64,000 nucleotides of DNA from Mycolicibacterium iranicum (GTDB lineage Bacteria; Actinomycetota; Actinomycetes; Mycobacteriales; Mycobacteriaceae), in contig NZ_LWCS01000024.1 in assembly GCF_001650495.1 (NCBI RefSeq), positions 48,392 through 112,391 of the forward strand. Reading direction: 5' to 3'. Position numbers and translations under genes: made by a program. The notes under the pieces were generated by a model, which saw only the letters and a program-made list of their open reading frames with translations, searched no databases and was not told where the DNA came from. Below, one piece after another: positions 32,301-41,329 of this stretch (positions are counted from its first letter, which is position 1; the number at the start of each line of letters is the position of its first letter).

Positions 32301-32573
32301 GCCATACCGTCGGGCCACACCGGCCGATCGCTCCACGACCTGCGTCATGATCTCGCGAAGCCGCTCCAAGTCCAGGGTCGAGGCGAGCTCCATTGAACGT
32401 ACGACGTCGGTCACCAGCACCGTTACTTGTTTGTACTCGGCCCTGCGTGCTGTCTGTGCGAGGCGCGCACCACATTCACTGCAGAAGTTGCTCGCCGAAA
32501 CCAATGAGGCGAAGCATGATCCGCAGATAAGACCTGCCCCAACCTGCTTGCCACGGATCCCGCCCGAGCTCAT
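29367..32573 (-). CDS. Cyclase-like AAA/TPR regulator with zinc ribbon
   Basis: A 1068-residue cytosolic protein. The N terminus has a zinc ribbon (Cys17, Cys20, Cys31, Cys34; CxxC-x10-CxxC). A class III nucleotide cyclase domain follows (about 45-230), then an AAA/STAND ATPase (Walker A GPPGIGKSR near residue 270) and TPR-like helices to the end. In the cyclase domain the metal aspartates look intact (VTDVVRS, YHGDGVMAIFG), but the usual GD-x-VN-x-AAR-x-E reads GRHVGMAQRIE. The adenine-selecting Asp and catalytic Asn are therefore missing, and activity is doubtful. The ATG overlaps the stop of the LuxR-type gene upstream, so the two are made together. Confidence 0.88.
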   Translation of the reverse strand: MSSGGIRGKQVGAGLICGSCFASLVSASNFCSECGARLAQTARRAEYKQVTVLVTDVVRSMELASTLDLERLREIMTQVVERSAGVARRYGGTVEYHGDGVMAIFGAPTALEDHALRACVAALEIQHDMKLLSAEVRRRDRVALQVRVGLNSGRVIAGDLGAGSLGYRATGRHVGMAQRIESVAPPGAVMLSESTVRLVEQVVTLTEPEWVDIKGFAEPVRAWRLLAIGNSQGATGRTEAALVGRRGEMAVLNDMVERAIGRRGVVVNVTGPPGIGKSRAARDVAAVAAARGVDVFWAFCESHASDVPFYAVTRLLRAALRLTDVDSEVARARLRIEMPAADPEDLLLLDDLLGIADPHVPVPQINPDTRRRRLTALINTASIGRSRPALYIVEDVHWIDGVSESMLSDFLTVIPRTASMVLITHRPEYHGVLARAEHCEAVPLGPLHHSEVTDMLSDLLGTDPSVGGLALVIADRAAGNPFFAEEMVRELVQRGVLEGEAGDYSCTAEVSEVTVPATVQAAIEARIDSQTAAGKRTIRAASVIGAQFTAELFVALDVQPVFDELIGAELIDRVESASDDEYVFRHPLIRAVAYESQLKSDRAEWHRRFAAGIQQRAPGSTEENAALIAEHLESAGELIDAFGWHMRAGTWLANRDLAAARVSWERARRIADQLPADDDGTLTMRISPRTMLCATDIQAREAHESVQRFAELRQLCHAAGDTVSLAIGMSGPATALLYAGRVREASALSIEQMALLASIDDPAPIMGLASIAFCNWLGIMDFERILQWSQIVVDMADGDPVKGAGYGVGSPLAIALAWRGTARWCLRRTGWHSDLHEAVAMARCSNAETLSGAIAWTYGIAMQYGALEADEFLMRTSEEAVQIAQSASNDRAMGLAGYTLAVTLLNQEDGADRRRGLKLMRETREIWLRRKIHFLLPVTDVWVARETASKGDLEAAITAMRQAVGDLQTSYPFYCVWATGVFVQTLLERHSQGDMAEAERAVAWLADLATEQDSAMIEISVLRLQALLAGARDDKLTFADHVRSYRDRAESLDLKGHIAWSQTMGVGH

Positions 32574-35188
32574 GGTGTTCCCTGGCGCCGCAGCAGCGCA
32601 GCGAGCTCATTCCGGCTGCGCATGCCGGTCTTCGACATCGCACGGTAGGTGTGGCTCTCCACGGTGCGCACCGATAATGTCAGGCGCTCCGCGATTTGTC
32701 GGGTCGACATTCCTTGACCTACCAGCATCGCGACCTCGCGCTCTCGCTCGGTCAGCGGCATAGGTTCGACGGCTCGCCGGAGCGCCGGAGTGCGGACACC
32801 GCTCCGTTCGGCGAGGGATTCCGCTCGCGTTGCGCACGCAAACGCCGATCCACGCCGGTCGAGGCGGCGGTAGGTTAAGGCGGCGTGGGATGCGGCGTCA
32901 ATGGCGGCGACGAGGTCGCCCATCGCCTCGAAAGCTTCGGATAGAGAAGCCAATTGAGGGGCGTCGCCGCCGCCCATGGCCGCTGCGAGCCGCGAAGCGA
33001 GGCCGACCCGTGGACCTTCGACATGCTTCTCGAGGTGTTTCAATCGGTCTGCGCTGGTGTAATCTCCGAACTGGACGGCTGTCTGCCGGCACAACACCTC
33101 GGCAGCGAATCGCCCGTCAGATGAGGCTCTTTCGGCCGCCTTGAGGGTGAGTCCGATCGCTTCGGTGATTGCGCCCTGTCCGGCGGCAATCCATGCGCGA
33201 GCACAGTGCTGCTCATAGTCCAGTAGCCGGAAAGGTCGACGAACTCCCTGGAGGGTCGCGAGAGCAGCCATAGCCGCGTCGAGCCTCCCAGTCATGGCAA
33301 GGGCTTGGATTCGCGGGATCAGATAGCGGAAACCCCAGCCAACGGAATGGTCGGCGCACAGGCCGATACATGCTTTCTCCAGGTGCTCGCATGCAGAGCG
33401 AAGGTTGCCTGCAGCCAAGGCAGCCCGTCCGGACATAGCGGCACCCAGCAGGTGGGCGGCTCCGGGAAGGTCGGCTGCTTGCTGCTGCACGTGGAGGGCG
33501 ACATCGCTGGCAGCTCCGATGTGACCGGCAAGTAGCAATGCGCTGATGTGGGAGTCGGCGATGTTGAATCGCATGTGCGGTGCGTCGAACGAACGGGTGG
33601 CTGCGACGTATCCGGCCTCAGCGTGCCGTACGGCGGCGGATGATCGGCCGGCGTCTGCGTTGATTGTGGTGAGTACCCACGCCAATTCGGCGCCGACGAC
33701 CGAAGGCATCCGTTCGAGCTCAAGGCCCGCTGCGGCCGATAGGGCCGCATGCGGCTGGTCCATCGCGAACCAGTAAACGGTGAGGAACGAGTCGACGTAC
33801 CGCTGGCAGTCTCCAGGCTCGCCTCGCGAGGTTTCGTCGATCAACGCCTTGGCGCTCGTGGAGTCACCGAGGGCCCAGAGCAGGTTGCTGGCGCGCAGGA
33901 ACGCGAGTCTGCCTCGCTCGCCATCGTCGACCAGGTCATCGGGATCGATACCGGACAGCACCCTTTCCGCGTCTTTGCCCCGGCAAAGCCATGAAAGTGC
34001 ATGTGCCCGAACAAGTTCGGGTTCCACTCCGCCGCCGGCGCTGAAGGCGGCATCGGCTAGCCGTTCGGCAAGGGCGAGATCGGCCAGCCACACGGCACCG
34101 CGTGCTGCTTTCGTCAGCGTGTCGGGGTCGGGCGGCTGATCTGACTCAAGGCCCAGTGTGGCCCGCCGCACGAGCACGTGAAGGTCGTCACTTGTGGGGG
34201 ATCGTGCGAGTTCTCTGGCGACGAGTCCGCGCAACCGGCGCAGCTTCGTCGCGGGAGCGCGACTGCGGCGCACTTCTCCATAGATGGGGTGTGCCAAACG
34301 AACAGCCATGACGGCGCCCACCGGCCGTACTGTGATCAGACCGCGGGATTCGGCGTCCTCGATAGCACACGGATCAGCGATCCGCGCGAGTGTCGCCAGC
34401 TCGATGGGCTCCCCGACCGCGAGCGTGTCGATGACGTCGCCGACTTCGGACGGCAGGCCACCGATACGAGATTCAACGAGTTCGACGAGGGATGACGCCA
34501 GGATCGGGTCGCCGTTCCACCGCCAGAGCCCGTTCTCGTCCTTCGCGATCCGTCCGTCCGCGACTTCCTGCTCAACAATATGGCGCAGGTACAGCGTGTT
34601 ACCGCGGGTGAGCTCCCACATTCGCTTCGCCGAGTCTGGATCCACCGGGCCCCCCAAGGTCGCTGCAACCAGTGCTGACGCTCCTTCGAGTGTTAAAGGA
34701 TGCAGGGTGAGACGCTCGAATCGGCTTACCGTCCAGATCTCCTGTACGGATGGCGGAATGGGCTCATTGAGGCGGACGGTGAGTAGCACTTTCGCCGCCT
34801 CACGCTGCACGATCTGGTTGACCACGAATGCCGAGAGATCGTCGAGGAGATGCACGTCGTCGACGACGACCAACACTCCACGTGCCGATGTCGCCGCCCC
34901 GAGTGACGTGATCACGCCGCCGAGCAAATGCGTCGAGTCGGCAACACCGGCCTCCGTCCAGGCTGCAAACGCTCCTAGCGGAACAATTCGCCCCGAGTGC
35001 GTTCCGATGACCAAGTGTGCGGCCCAGCCGCGTAATTCCGCAGCCGATAGTGCTTCGCGCGCGACCCGGCTCTTGCCTACACCTGCAGCCCCGGAGATGA
35101 CGATCCCGGAGACGTCGGTGGCCGAGAGTGCGGTGTCGACGGCCCGCAGCTCCTCGGAACGGCCAATTAACGGCCACGACAAGTGCAC
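32570..35188 (-). CDS. LuxR-family transcriptional regulator with AAA ATPase
   Basis: An 872-residue regulator of the large ATP-binding LuxR (LAL/MalT-like) group. It has an N-terminal STAND ATPase with Walker A GAAGVGKSR (about residue 35) and Walker B VLVVVDDVHLL, a long TPR-like helical middle, and a C-terminal LuxR helix-turn-helix (about 805-865, LTEREREVAMLVGQGMSTRQ). Such proteins switch on target genes when a ligand and ATP are bound. It is translationally coupled to the cyclase-like protein downstream (ATGA overlap). The two share a similar ATPase/TPR build and may act as a pair. Its likely promoter is in the 68-bp gap next to the CAP gene. Confidence 0.9.
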   Translation of the reverse strand: MHLSWPLIGRSEELRAVDTALSATDVSGIVISGAAGVGKSRVAREALSAAELRGWAAHLVIGTHSGRIVPLGAFAAWTEAGVADSTHLLGGVITSLGAATSARGVLVVVDDVHLLDDLSAFVVNQIVQREAAKVLLTVRLNEPIPPSVQEIWTVSRFERLTLHPLTLEGASALVAATLGGPVDPDSAKRMWELTRGNTLYLRHIVEQEVADGRIAKDENGLWRWNGDPILASSLVELVESRIGGLPSEVGDVIDTLAVGEPIELATLARIADPCAIEDAESRGLITVRPVGAVMAVRLAHPIYGEVRRSRAPATKLRRLRGLVARELARSPTSDDLHVLVRRATLGLESDQPPDPDTLTKAARGAVWLADLALAERLADAAFSAGGGVEPELVRAHALSWLCRGKDAERVLSGIDPDDLVDDGERGRLAFLRASNLLWALGDSTSAKALIDETSRGEPGDCQRYVDSFLTVYWFAMDQPHAALSAAAGLELERMPSVVGAELAWVLTTINADAGRSSAAVRHAEAGYVAATRSFDAPHMRFNIADSHISALLLAGHIGAASDVALHVQQQAADLPGAAHLLGAAMSGRAALAAGNLRSACEHLEKACIGLCADHSVGWGFRYLIPRIQALAMTGRLDAAMAALATLQGVRRPFRLLDYEQHCARAWIAAGQGAITEAIGLTLKAAERASSDGRFAAEVLCRQTAVQFGDYTSADRLKHLEKHVEGPRVGLASRLAAAMGGGDAPQLASLSEAFEAMGDLVAAIDAASHAALTYRRLDRRGSAFACATRAESLAERSGVRTPALRRAVEPMPLTEREREVAMLVGQGMSTRQIAERLTLSVRTVESHTYRAMSKTGMRSRNELAALLRRQGTP

Positions 35189-35256
35189 ATGACAAGCCTA
35201 GAAGCGACGGCGCCGCCCGGTGCGGCAATTTGGGCGACGTCCGGCCCGGTTTTGGA

Positions 35257-35742
35257 TCAGCCCGGCTGACCGTAGACCGCGACCACCACGGAGCGGTCCA
35301 GGCTGTTCTCCGACCAGACACCGATCTGGGTGTTGGCGCAGTTCGACATGATCGCCATGTAGTCGGGCCGGTAGTACCACCGGTTCATGATCTCGATGCC
35401 GCTGATGGCCAGGGCCGGGTTGATCGCGACGGTTTCAGCGACCTTTCCGACAAATCCCGCGCGATTGGCACGGTCCTGCACGGTCGACCCGTCGGAGCCG
35501 ATGTCGCCGTCGAGGGCCCGGTTGTTCAGCAAGTCCCTGGTGTGCCATTCGGCGGCCAATTGCAGCTGCGGGTTGATTTTCAGGTCAGTCTTGCAGTCGG
35601 CCTGATGCTGGATCGTGTAGACGTTCACCGCGACGCTCTCGTTGAGTCGCCGGTTGTCGGCCTGGGCGGCGGGCGTGCCCGCGACAGCGGCGCCCACGAG
35701 CGCCACCGCGGGCAGCGCACGCACGATCTTGCTGACGGTCAC
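35257..35742 (-). CDS. Secreted CAP/SCP-domain protein
   Basis: A 161-residue exported protein with signal peptide MTVSKIVRALPAVALVGAAV and a cleavage site after AAQA. The rest is a short CAP (cysteine-rich secretory, Antigen 5, PR-1) domain: AAEWHTRDLLNNRAL, GSDGSTVQDRANRAGFVGKVAETVA, IGVWSENSLDRSVVVAVYG. The first histidine is kept, but the usual SH before DGS is replaced by GDIG, so metal-dependent activity of the kind seen in other CAP proteins is uncertain. Two cysteines can form a disulfide. The GTG at 35742 puts the start directly before the signal peptide. It lies 10 bp downstream of amiA2 on the same strand. Confidence 0.82.
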   Translation of the reverse strand: MTVSKIVRALPAVALVGAAVAGTPAAQADNRRLNESVAVNVYTIQHQADCKTDLKINPQLQLAAEWHTRDLLNNRALDGDIGSDGSTVQDRANRAGFVGKVAETVAINPALAISGIEIMNRWYYRPDYMAIMSNCANTQIGVWSENSLDRSVVVAVYGQPG

Positions 35743-35752
35743 ACGCGGGAGA

Positions 35753-37297
35753 TTACGCGACCTGACCCGCCAGCGAGTCCGGAGCGGCAAGATCGGCACC
35801 CGCTTGCCTGCGTGCGTCGGACACCGTGGGATCGGGCACCGTCGGTGGTTGAGGCGCCCACCAGTTCTCCGGCTGATGCATCGCCCAGCCGTTGAGCGCT
35901 TCGAGTGCCGCGGCCAGCGACACCAGAAGCGGTTCGCTGTTAGCAGGACCCATCAGCTGCACCCCGATCGGCAGACCATCCGAGGTGAACCCCGCGGGGA
36001 CGTTGATCGACGGCCAGCCCACGAGATTCCACGGCCACGTCACCGGGCAGGCCTGGATCATCAACCGGTCGGTGGCGAGCCCGCCGAGCTGGTCGAAGGC
36101 GTGTACCTCCAGCGGCGGCAGCGCAGTCGTCGGTGCAAGGACCACGTCGGCCAGATTGAAGATCCAGCCGATGCGCTGCTGGGTCGCGGCTTCGTGAGCA
36201 CGCGCCTTGCGCAGCGTGTGCTGCGACAGCAGCCATCCCATCCTGGCATTGGATTGGGTCCGCTTGTCCCAGGTGACGCCGCGGCCGAGCCGCTCCATCC
36301 ATTCGGGGATGCCCGAAGTCGAGCGGGCCAGGAAGTTCCATGACATCCGCATGTTGTATTCCGGATCGGCCGTGAGGATGGAGTGGCCGAGCTGGAAGAG
36401 CTGGTCGGCGACGTTCTCGAGCGCCGCCCGGATCTCCGGGTGGAGGCGGGCGCGGAAACCGGTGAACGGGAACTTCGTCGACATCGCGATGCGTAGCGGG
36501 CCCGGCGCGCGTGACACATAGTCGGACACCTGCACCGGCGGCGGAGCGTGGAGGTCACCGGGCGCGTTGCCGGACGCCGCGTCGAGCACCAGTGCCGCAT
36601 CTGAGACCGTGCGAGCGAGCACACCGTTGACGGTGATGCCGTTGAACGCCTCGGTCAGCGGCCACGTCGAGATCCGTCCCCTCTGCGGTTTGATACCCAC
36701 CAGGTGTGTCCACGCGGCGGGGATCCGCACGCTTCCCGCCCCGTCGGAGCCGATCGCGGCGGGGACGAGCCCGGCAGCCACCGCCGCGGCACTGCCGCCC
36801 GAGGAACCGCCCGGGGTGTGGTCACGTGACCAAGGATTGCGGGTGTGGCCGAAGGCGGGCCCGCTCGTGAACGGCCACTGACCGAGCTCACAGGTGTTGG
36901 TCTTGCCGACGATCACCGCTCCGGCGGCGCGCAACCTGCGCACCACCTCGGCATCGGTGTCGGCGGCGGGAACCTCGCCGGCCGCGCCGAAGCGGGTGGG
37001 CACTCCGGCGACGTCGACGTCGTCTTTCACCGCGATCGGAATCCCCAGCAGCGGTTTATTGGACAGGTCGGCGCCCGCTGCGCGGAGGCGGTCGGCCTCG
37101 GCCGCATCGGCGAGGGCCTGGTCGTTGAGGACCACCCGGAACGCGTTGAGGGTGGGCTGGCTGGCCTCGATGGCTGCCAGCGACCGGCGTACCAGGTCCA
37201 CGGATGTGGCGTTGCCACTGGCAAGCTGAAACAACTGGTTGCCCACGGTGGGCAATCGGGCGGGGGAACGGCGGGAAGGGGGAGAGTCGACCATCAC
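35753..37297 (-). CDS. amiA2: Amidase signature enzyme (AmiA2-like)
   Basis: A 514-residue amidase that hydrolyses carboxylic amides with a Ser-cis-Ser-Lys triad. The lysine is in GIPIAVKDDVDV (about residue 92), and the serines are in the signature PGGSSGGSAAAVAAG with the following GSDGAGSVRIPAAW (about 165-195). Length and position divergent from recO match amiA2 of M. tuberculosis. Two adjacent ATG codons (37297, 37294) are possible starts. Its upstream gap to recO is only 60 bp, so promoters must overlap. The natural substrate is unknown. Confidence 0.92.
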   Translation of the reverse strand: MMVDSPPSRRSPARLPTVGNQLFQLASGNATSVDLVRRSLAAIEASQPTLNAFRVVLNDQALADAAEADRLRAAGADLSNKPLLGIPIAVKDDVDVAGVPTRFGAAGEVPAADTDAEVVRRLRAAGAVIVGKTNTCELGQWPFTSGPAFGHTRNPWSRDHTPGGSSGGSAAAVAAGLVPAAIGSDGAGSVRIPAAWTHLVGIKPQRGRISTWPLTEAFNGITVNGVLARTVSDAALVLDAASGNAPGDLHAPPPVQVSDYVSRAPGPLRIAMSTKFPFTGFRARLHPEIRAALENVADQLFQLGHSILTADPEYNMRMSWNFLARSTSGIPEWMERLGRGVTWDKRTQSNARMGWLLSQHTLRKARAHEAATQQRIGWIFNLADVVLAPTTALPPLEVHAFDQLGGLATDRLMIQACPVTWPWNLVGWPSINVPAGFTSDGLPIGVQLMGPANSEPLLVSLAAALEALNGWAMHQPENWWAPQPPTVPDPTVSDARRQAGADLAAPDSLAGQVA

Positions 37298-37357
37298 TTA
37301 CGAGAATATCGGCGCTGCGGACCGGAAAACGTCCCCCGGCAGTGGGAGACTGGCCGG

Positions 37358-38188
37358 ATGCGTCTGTACCGGGACCGGGCGGTGGTGCTGCGGCAGCACA
37401 AGCTCGGTGAAGCCGATCGGATCGTGAGTCTTCTGACTCGCGACCACGGTTTGGTGCGGGCGGTAGCCAAGGGCGTGCGGCGCACCCGCAGCAAGTTCGG
37501 CGCACGGCTGGAACCGTTCGCGCACATCGACGTTCAGCTCCATCCCGGACGCAATTTGGACATCGTCACCCAGGTACAGGCCATCGATGCGTTCGCCTCT
37601 GACATCGTCAGCGACTACGGCCGCTACACCAGCGCCTGCGCGATGCTGGAGACCGCGGAACGCCTCGCGGGTGAGGAGCGCGCACCGGCGCCTGCGTTGC
37701 ACAAGCTCACTGTTTCCGCGCTGCGCGCCGTGGCCGACGGCACCCGGCCCCGCGAGCTCATCCTCGACGCGTATCTGCTGCGCGCGATGGGTGTCGCGGG
37801 CTGGGCGCCCGCGCTGACCGAATGTGCACGGTGCGCCGCACCGGGGCCGCATCGGGCGTTTCACGTCGCCGCGGGGGGAAGCGTGTGCGTGCACTGCAGG
37901 CCGTCCGGGTCGGCGACTCCGCCGCAGGGTGTGCTGGACCTGATGGCCGCCCTCTATGAGGGCGACTGGGAGCACGCTGAGCTCTCGATCGCGTCGCATC
38001 GCAGTCAGGCCAGCGGATTGGTGGCCGCGCATCTGCAATGGCACCTGGAACGGCAGCTGCGCACCCTGCCGCTTGTCGAGCGGGTGGCGCACGTGCCCGG
38101 CATGACCATCAGGCAGGATGTTGCGCATGGCAACGGCACGGACTGGGCGGCGGAAGGGAAGCTACCCACAGCTGCCTCCGGCGCCTGA
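37358..38188 (+). CDS. recO: DNA repair protein RecO
   Basis: A 276-residue recombination mediator that, with RecR, loads RecA onto gapped DNA. The N-terminal OB fold starts [20 protein letters not shown], and a four-cysteine zinc site sits in the C-terminal half (CARCAAPG, then CVHC). The ATG at 37358 gives the standard N terminus; longer upstream frames run into amiA2 and are rejected. Its last 62 bp overlap uppS. Confidence 0.94.
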   Translation: MRLYRDRAVVLRQHKLGEADRIVSLLTRDHGLVRAVAKGVRRTRSKFGARLEPFAHIDVQLHPGRNLDIVTQVQAIDAFASDIVSDYGRYTSACAMLETAERLAGEERAPAPALHKLTVSALRAVADGTRPRELILDAYLLRAMGVAGWAPALTECARCAAPGPHRAFHVAAGGSVCVHCRPSGSATPPQGVLDLMAALYEGDWEHAELSIASHRSQASGLVAAHLQWHLERQLRTLPLVERVAHVPGMTIRQDVAHGNGTDWAAEGKLPTAASGA

Positions 38189-39017
38189 CGACTATCCCAC
38201 TTTCCCGGACAAGTCGACCTGGCCGGTGATCTTCCCCGAGATTCCCGCGGGCACCAACGGCAAGTTCGCCCGCCCCCCGCAGCACACGTCCAAGGAGTCT
38301 GCGCCACAGATTCCTACCGACCAGGTGCCCAACCACGTCGCAGTGGTGATGGACGGAAACGGCCGCTGGGCCACCCAGCGGGGGCTCGGTCGCACCGAAG
38401 GCCACAAGATGGGCGAGGCGGTGCTGATCGACATCACCTGCGGCGCCATCGAGATCGGCATCAAACACCTGACCGTCTACGCCTTCTCGACGGAGAACTG
38501 GAAGCGCAGCACCGAGGAGGTGCGGTTTCTGATGGGCTTCAACCGCGAGGTGGTGCGGCGCCGGCGTGAGAACCTCAACGATATGGGCGTGCGGATGCGC
38601 TGGGTCGGTTCGCGCCCGCGCATGTGGAGCAGCGTGATCAAGGAATTCGACATCGCCGAGCAGATGACCGTCGACAACGACGTCATCACCATCAACTACT
38701 GCGTGAACTACGGTGGCCGGACCGAGATCGTCGAAGCAGCCCGCGAACTCGCCCAGGAGGCGGTCGACGGCAAGATCAAACCTGGACGTATCAGCGAAGC
38801 GCAATTCGCCAAACACCTGCACCGAGCCGACATCCCAGACGTCGACCTGTTCATCAGGACATCGGGGGAGCAGCGGGCGAGCAATTTCCTGCTGTGGCAG
38901 GCGGCCTACGCTGAATACGTCTTCCAGGACAAGCTCTGGCCGGACTACGACCGCCGCGACCTGTGGGCCGCCTGCGAGGAGTACGTCCAACGCAACCGGC
39001 GCTTCGGTCGCGCCTAG
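38127..39017 (+). CDS. uppS: Long-chain polyprenyl diphosphate synthase UppS
   Basis: A 296-residue cis-prenyltransferase that extends a short allylic diphosphate with isopentenyl diphosphate to the decaprenyl-type lipid carrier for peptidoglycan and arabinogalactan synthesis. Motifs are complete: catalytic Asp in [20 protein letters not shown], and [15 protein letters not shown] near the C terminus. The long N-terminal tail ([20 protein letters not shown]) is typical of the mycobacterial decaprenyl enzyme. The ATG at 38127 is preferred because it gives the family length; a TTG at 38118 would add three residues. Overlaps recO by 62 bp. Confidence 0.94.
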   Translation: MATARTGRRKGSYPQLPPAPDDYPTFPDKSTWPVIFPEIPAGTNGKFARPPQHTSKESAPQIPTDQVPNHVAVVMDGNGRWATQRGLGRTEGHKMGEAVLIDITCGAIEIGIKHLTVYAFSTENWKRSTEEVRFLMGFNREVVRRRRENLNDMGVRMRWVGSRPRMWSSVIKEFDIAEQMTVDNDVITINYCVNYGGRTEIVEAARELAQEAVDGKIKPGRISEAQFAKHLHRADIPDVDLFIRTSGEQRASNFLLWQAAYAEYVFQDKLWPDYDRRDLWAACEEYVQRNRRFGRA

Positions 39018-39025
39018 GGGCCCTG

Positions 39026-39442
39026 ATGGACCTGTCGGAGCGGCTCGCGGTCGTGCTCACAGACATCCTGCCGGTGACCCGGGAGGACGACGGAGCGTTG
39101 ACGGTGCAGCACGAGGCGACGTTCGCGTCCCTGCGGGTGGTCACCATCGCCGAGGGCCTCGACCTGGTGTCACTGACCCAAGTACTGGCGTGGGATCTGC
39201 CGTTGGACAGCAAGATTCGCGCCAAGGTGGCCAAACATGCCCACGACACACTGTTGGGGACGGTGTCGCTCGTGGAGAAGATCGGGGTTGCCCCGAAAGG
39301 GTCGGATCGTCCGAAGAAGACCGGTGACGTATTGCTGCGCTACAACTTTCCCGCTGCCGGACTCGCCGACGATGCCCTGCGGACGCTGGTGTTGATGGTG
39401 CTGGCGACGGGGGCTGATGTGCGGCGCGCCCTGACCGCCTAG
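39026..39442 (+). CDS. YbjN-like conserved protein
   Basis: A 138-residue soluble alpha/beta protein in the position of Rv2360c, 8 bp after uppS. The pattern (MDLSERLAVVLTDILPVT, then DGALTVQHEATFASLRVVTIAEGLDLVSL) resembles YbjN/CesT-type peptide-binding chaperone folds, which is an inference from the overall alternation rather than a strong motif. No signal peptide and no catalytic residues stand out. Probably co-transcribed with recO and uppS. Confidence 0.8.
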   Translation: MDLSERLAVVLTDILPVTREDDGALTVQHEATFASLRVVTIAEGLDLVSLTQVLAWDLPLDSKIRAKVAKHAHDTLLGTVSLVEKIGVAPKGSDRPKKTGDVLLRYNFPAAGLADDALRTLVLMVLATGADVRRALTA

Positions 39443-39452
39443 GGTCGAGGTC

Positions 39453-39644
39453 ATGCGTATTGCGGTGATCATCGTCGGCGTCATTGTCGCGCTCTTCGGT
39501 CTTTTGTTCGCGCTTCAGGGTTTCGGCGCGGTGCAGGGCAGTCCGATGAGCAGCACCACCACGTGGTCGGTCCTGGGCCCCCTCATCGCGATCGCAGGGA
39601 TCGCCGTGGCGGTCGCGGGCTGGCGAATGGGACGCAAACGGTAG
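39453..39644 (+). CDS. Small two-helix membrane protein
   Basis: A 63-residue protein with two predicted transmembrane helices (RIAVIIVGVIVALFGLLFAL and WSVLGPLIAIAGIAVAVAGW) joined by a short polar turn and ending in RMGRKR. It begins 10 bp after the YbjN-like gene. No family name is recognised; similar helical hairpins are common in actinobacteria. Codon use matches the neighbours. Convergent with the antiporter gene 25 bp away. Confidence 0.7.
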   Translation: MRIAVIIVGVIVALFGLLFALQGFGAVQGSPMSSTTTWSVLGPLIAIAGIAVAVAGWRMGRKR

Positions 39645-39669
39645 CTGCGCGCCAACGGTGTCGGCTTTC

Positions 39670-41316
39670 CTATGTGGTTGAGTCACCGTCGGTGGTGAGC
39701 AGGTCGTGGAGGGCTTCCGACGTCGTGTGGGCGGCGGTCGAGAATGGTTCGAGGACGATGTCGACGCCCGTCGTCCTGAGTTGGTCCGCGTCGTGGCGGG
39801 TGTGCGCAGTCAGGGCGACCGCGCCGGCAAACTTGCGCTCGCGAAGCCCCTGCAGCAGAGCGAGGTTCGTCTGCAGGGCGGGAATCGCGCTGATGACGTA
39901 TTTCGCCCTGTCCAGCGGCAGGGCCTCCAGCAGGGCGAGATCTTCGGCGCTACCGAACGTCGTTTCAACCCCCTTACGGCGATGCGTGGTGACCCCGTGC
40001 GGATCGAAATCCACGCCGAGGACCCGATGGCCTGCGCTGGTCAACCGCTCGGCGAGATGGCTGCCGAAACGCCCCAAACCGAACAGGATCACATCGAAGT
40101 CGTCGTCCCGGTCGGGATCGGGTTGGTCGCGTTGGCGTCTTCGCTCAAGGATCGACAACCACTGCCCGGACCATTGAAACAACTTGTCTGAATACGTCGT
40201 CATGTATGTCGATGCGGCGATCGTGATCAACCCGATGATCGTGACCAGGCTCGCCGTCGCGTTGCCGATGTGGCCGAGACTCAAGCCGAGGGCGACGAGG
40301 ATCAGCGAGAACTCGGAGATCTGGGCGAGCGGTACGCCGACGAAGAAGCTGACGCGCACCGGATAACGCAACAGCGACATGATCGCGACGACGATGAGCG
40401 GCTTGGCCACCAGGACGAAGAGCGACAGAATTGCTGCCGCGACAAGCTGATCGGCCGCCTCGTCGAAATCGAGCCTCGCACCGAGGTCGAGAAAGAAGAA
40501 CAACAGCAAGAAATCGCGCAAGCTGACCAGGCGTGCTCCCAGCGCGTCGCGAAACTCGGTGCTCGCCAGGGACACTCCCGCGAGGAAGGCGCCGACCTCG
40601 GAACTGAACCCCAGCCACTCGCTCAACGATGCGACCGACACGGCATAGGCCACACCGAAGAGCACGAGCAGTTCCTGGGATCGTGCGACCTGCGGCAGCA
40701 GCCAGGGCAGGATGAAGCGCATCAGGGCCCAGACTCCCACAAGTAGAGCAAGGCCTCTGAGCGCCACCGACACGATGCCGACCCCCACGGCGTCGCCGTC
40801 CTCGTGCCCGGACGCTGTCAGCGCGATCATCACCACCACGACGACGATGTCCTGGACGATGAGGATCCCCAGGGTGATCCGTCCGTGCAGCTGGTCCATC
40901 TCACGCTTGTCGGACAACAGCTTCACGATGATGATCGTCGACGAAAAGGTGACTGCCACGGCAACGTAGAGCGCCGCGGCACCGCTCATTCCGAGTGCGA
41001 TGGCGATCAGATAACCGAGACCGGAGGTGAGCAGCATCTGGCCGAAGCCGGTGATCATCGCTACCGGCCCGGTGCTGCGGATCATGTGTAGATCCAGGCG
41101 CAAGCCAACCAGGAACAGCAAAATGGCCAGGCCGAGTCTGGCCAGGAGTTGCGTCGTGGTGTCCGCTGACACCCATCCGACGCCGACGGGGCCGACGAGG
41201 ATGCCGACCAGAATGAAGGCCACAATCAGCGGCTGCCGAAGCCTGGTGGCCAACAGGCCCGCCAAGGTGGCAAGTGCGAGGATGATCGCTATGGTCGGAA
41301 ACGGGTGAAGATCCAT
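39670..41316 (-). CDS. KefB-like CPA2 cation/proton antiporter with RCK domain
   Basis: A 548-residue membrane protein. Residues 1 to about 385 form the CPA2 (Kef/NhaA-like) transporter with about 12 helices; LLFLVGLRLDLHMIR and VQDIVVVVVMIAL are recognisable. A C-terminal TrkA-N/RCK nucleotide-binding domain (about 412-540) starts DVILFGLGRFGSHLAERL. Such proteins exchange K+ or Na+ for protons and respond to nucleotide or redox state. The ATG is preceded by GAAGG. It opens the accessory block between the YbjN-like gene and furB and sits downstream of the decayed USP and DUF302 genes on the same strand. Confidence 0.9.
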   Translation of the reverse strand: MDLHPFPTIAIILALATLAGLLATRLRQPLIVAFILVGILVGPVGVGWVSADTTTQLLARLGLAILLFLVGLRLDLHMIRSTGPVAMITGFGQMLLTSGLGYLIAIALGMSGAAALYVAVAVTFSSTIIIVKLLSDKREMDQLHGRITLGILIVQDIVVVVVMIALTASGHEDGDAVGVGIVSVALRGLALLVGVWALMRFILPWLLPQVARSQELLVLFGVAYAVSVASLSEWLGFSSEVGAFLAGVSLASTEFRDALGARLVSLRDFLLLFFFLDLGARLDFDEAADQLVAAAILSLFVLVAKPLIVVAIMSLLRYPVRVSFFVGVPLAQISEFSLILVALGLSLGHIGNATASLVTIIGLITIAASTYMTTYSDKLFQWSGQWLSILERRRQRDQPDPDRDDDFDVILFGLGRFGSHLAERLTSAGHRVLGVDFDPHGVTTHRRKGVETTFGSAEDLALLEALPLDRAKYVISAIPALQTNLALLQGLRERKFAGAVALTAHTRHDADQLRTTGVDIVLEPFSTAAHTTSEALHDLLTTDGDSTT

Positions 41317-41329
41317 GTCCGCCTTCGGA

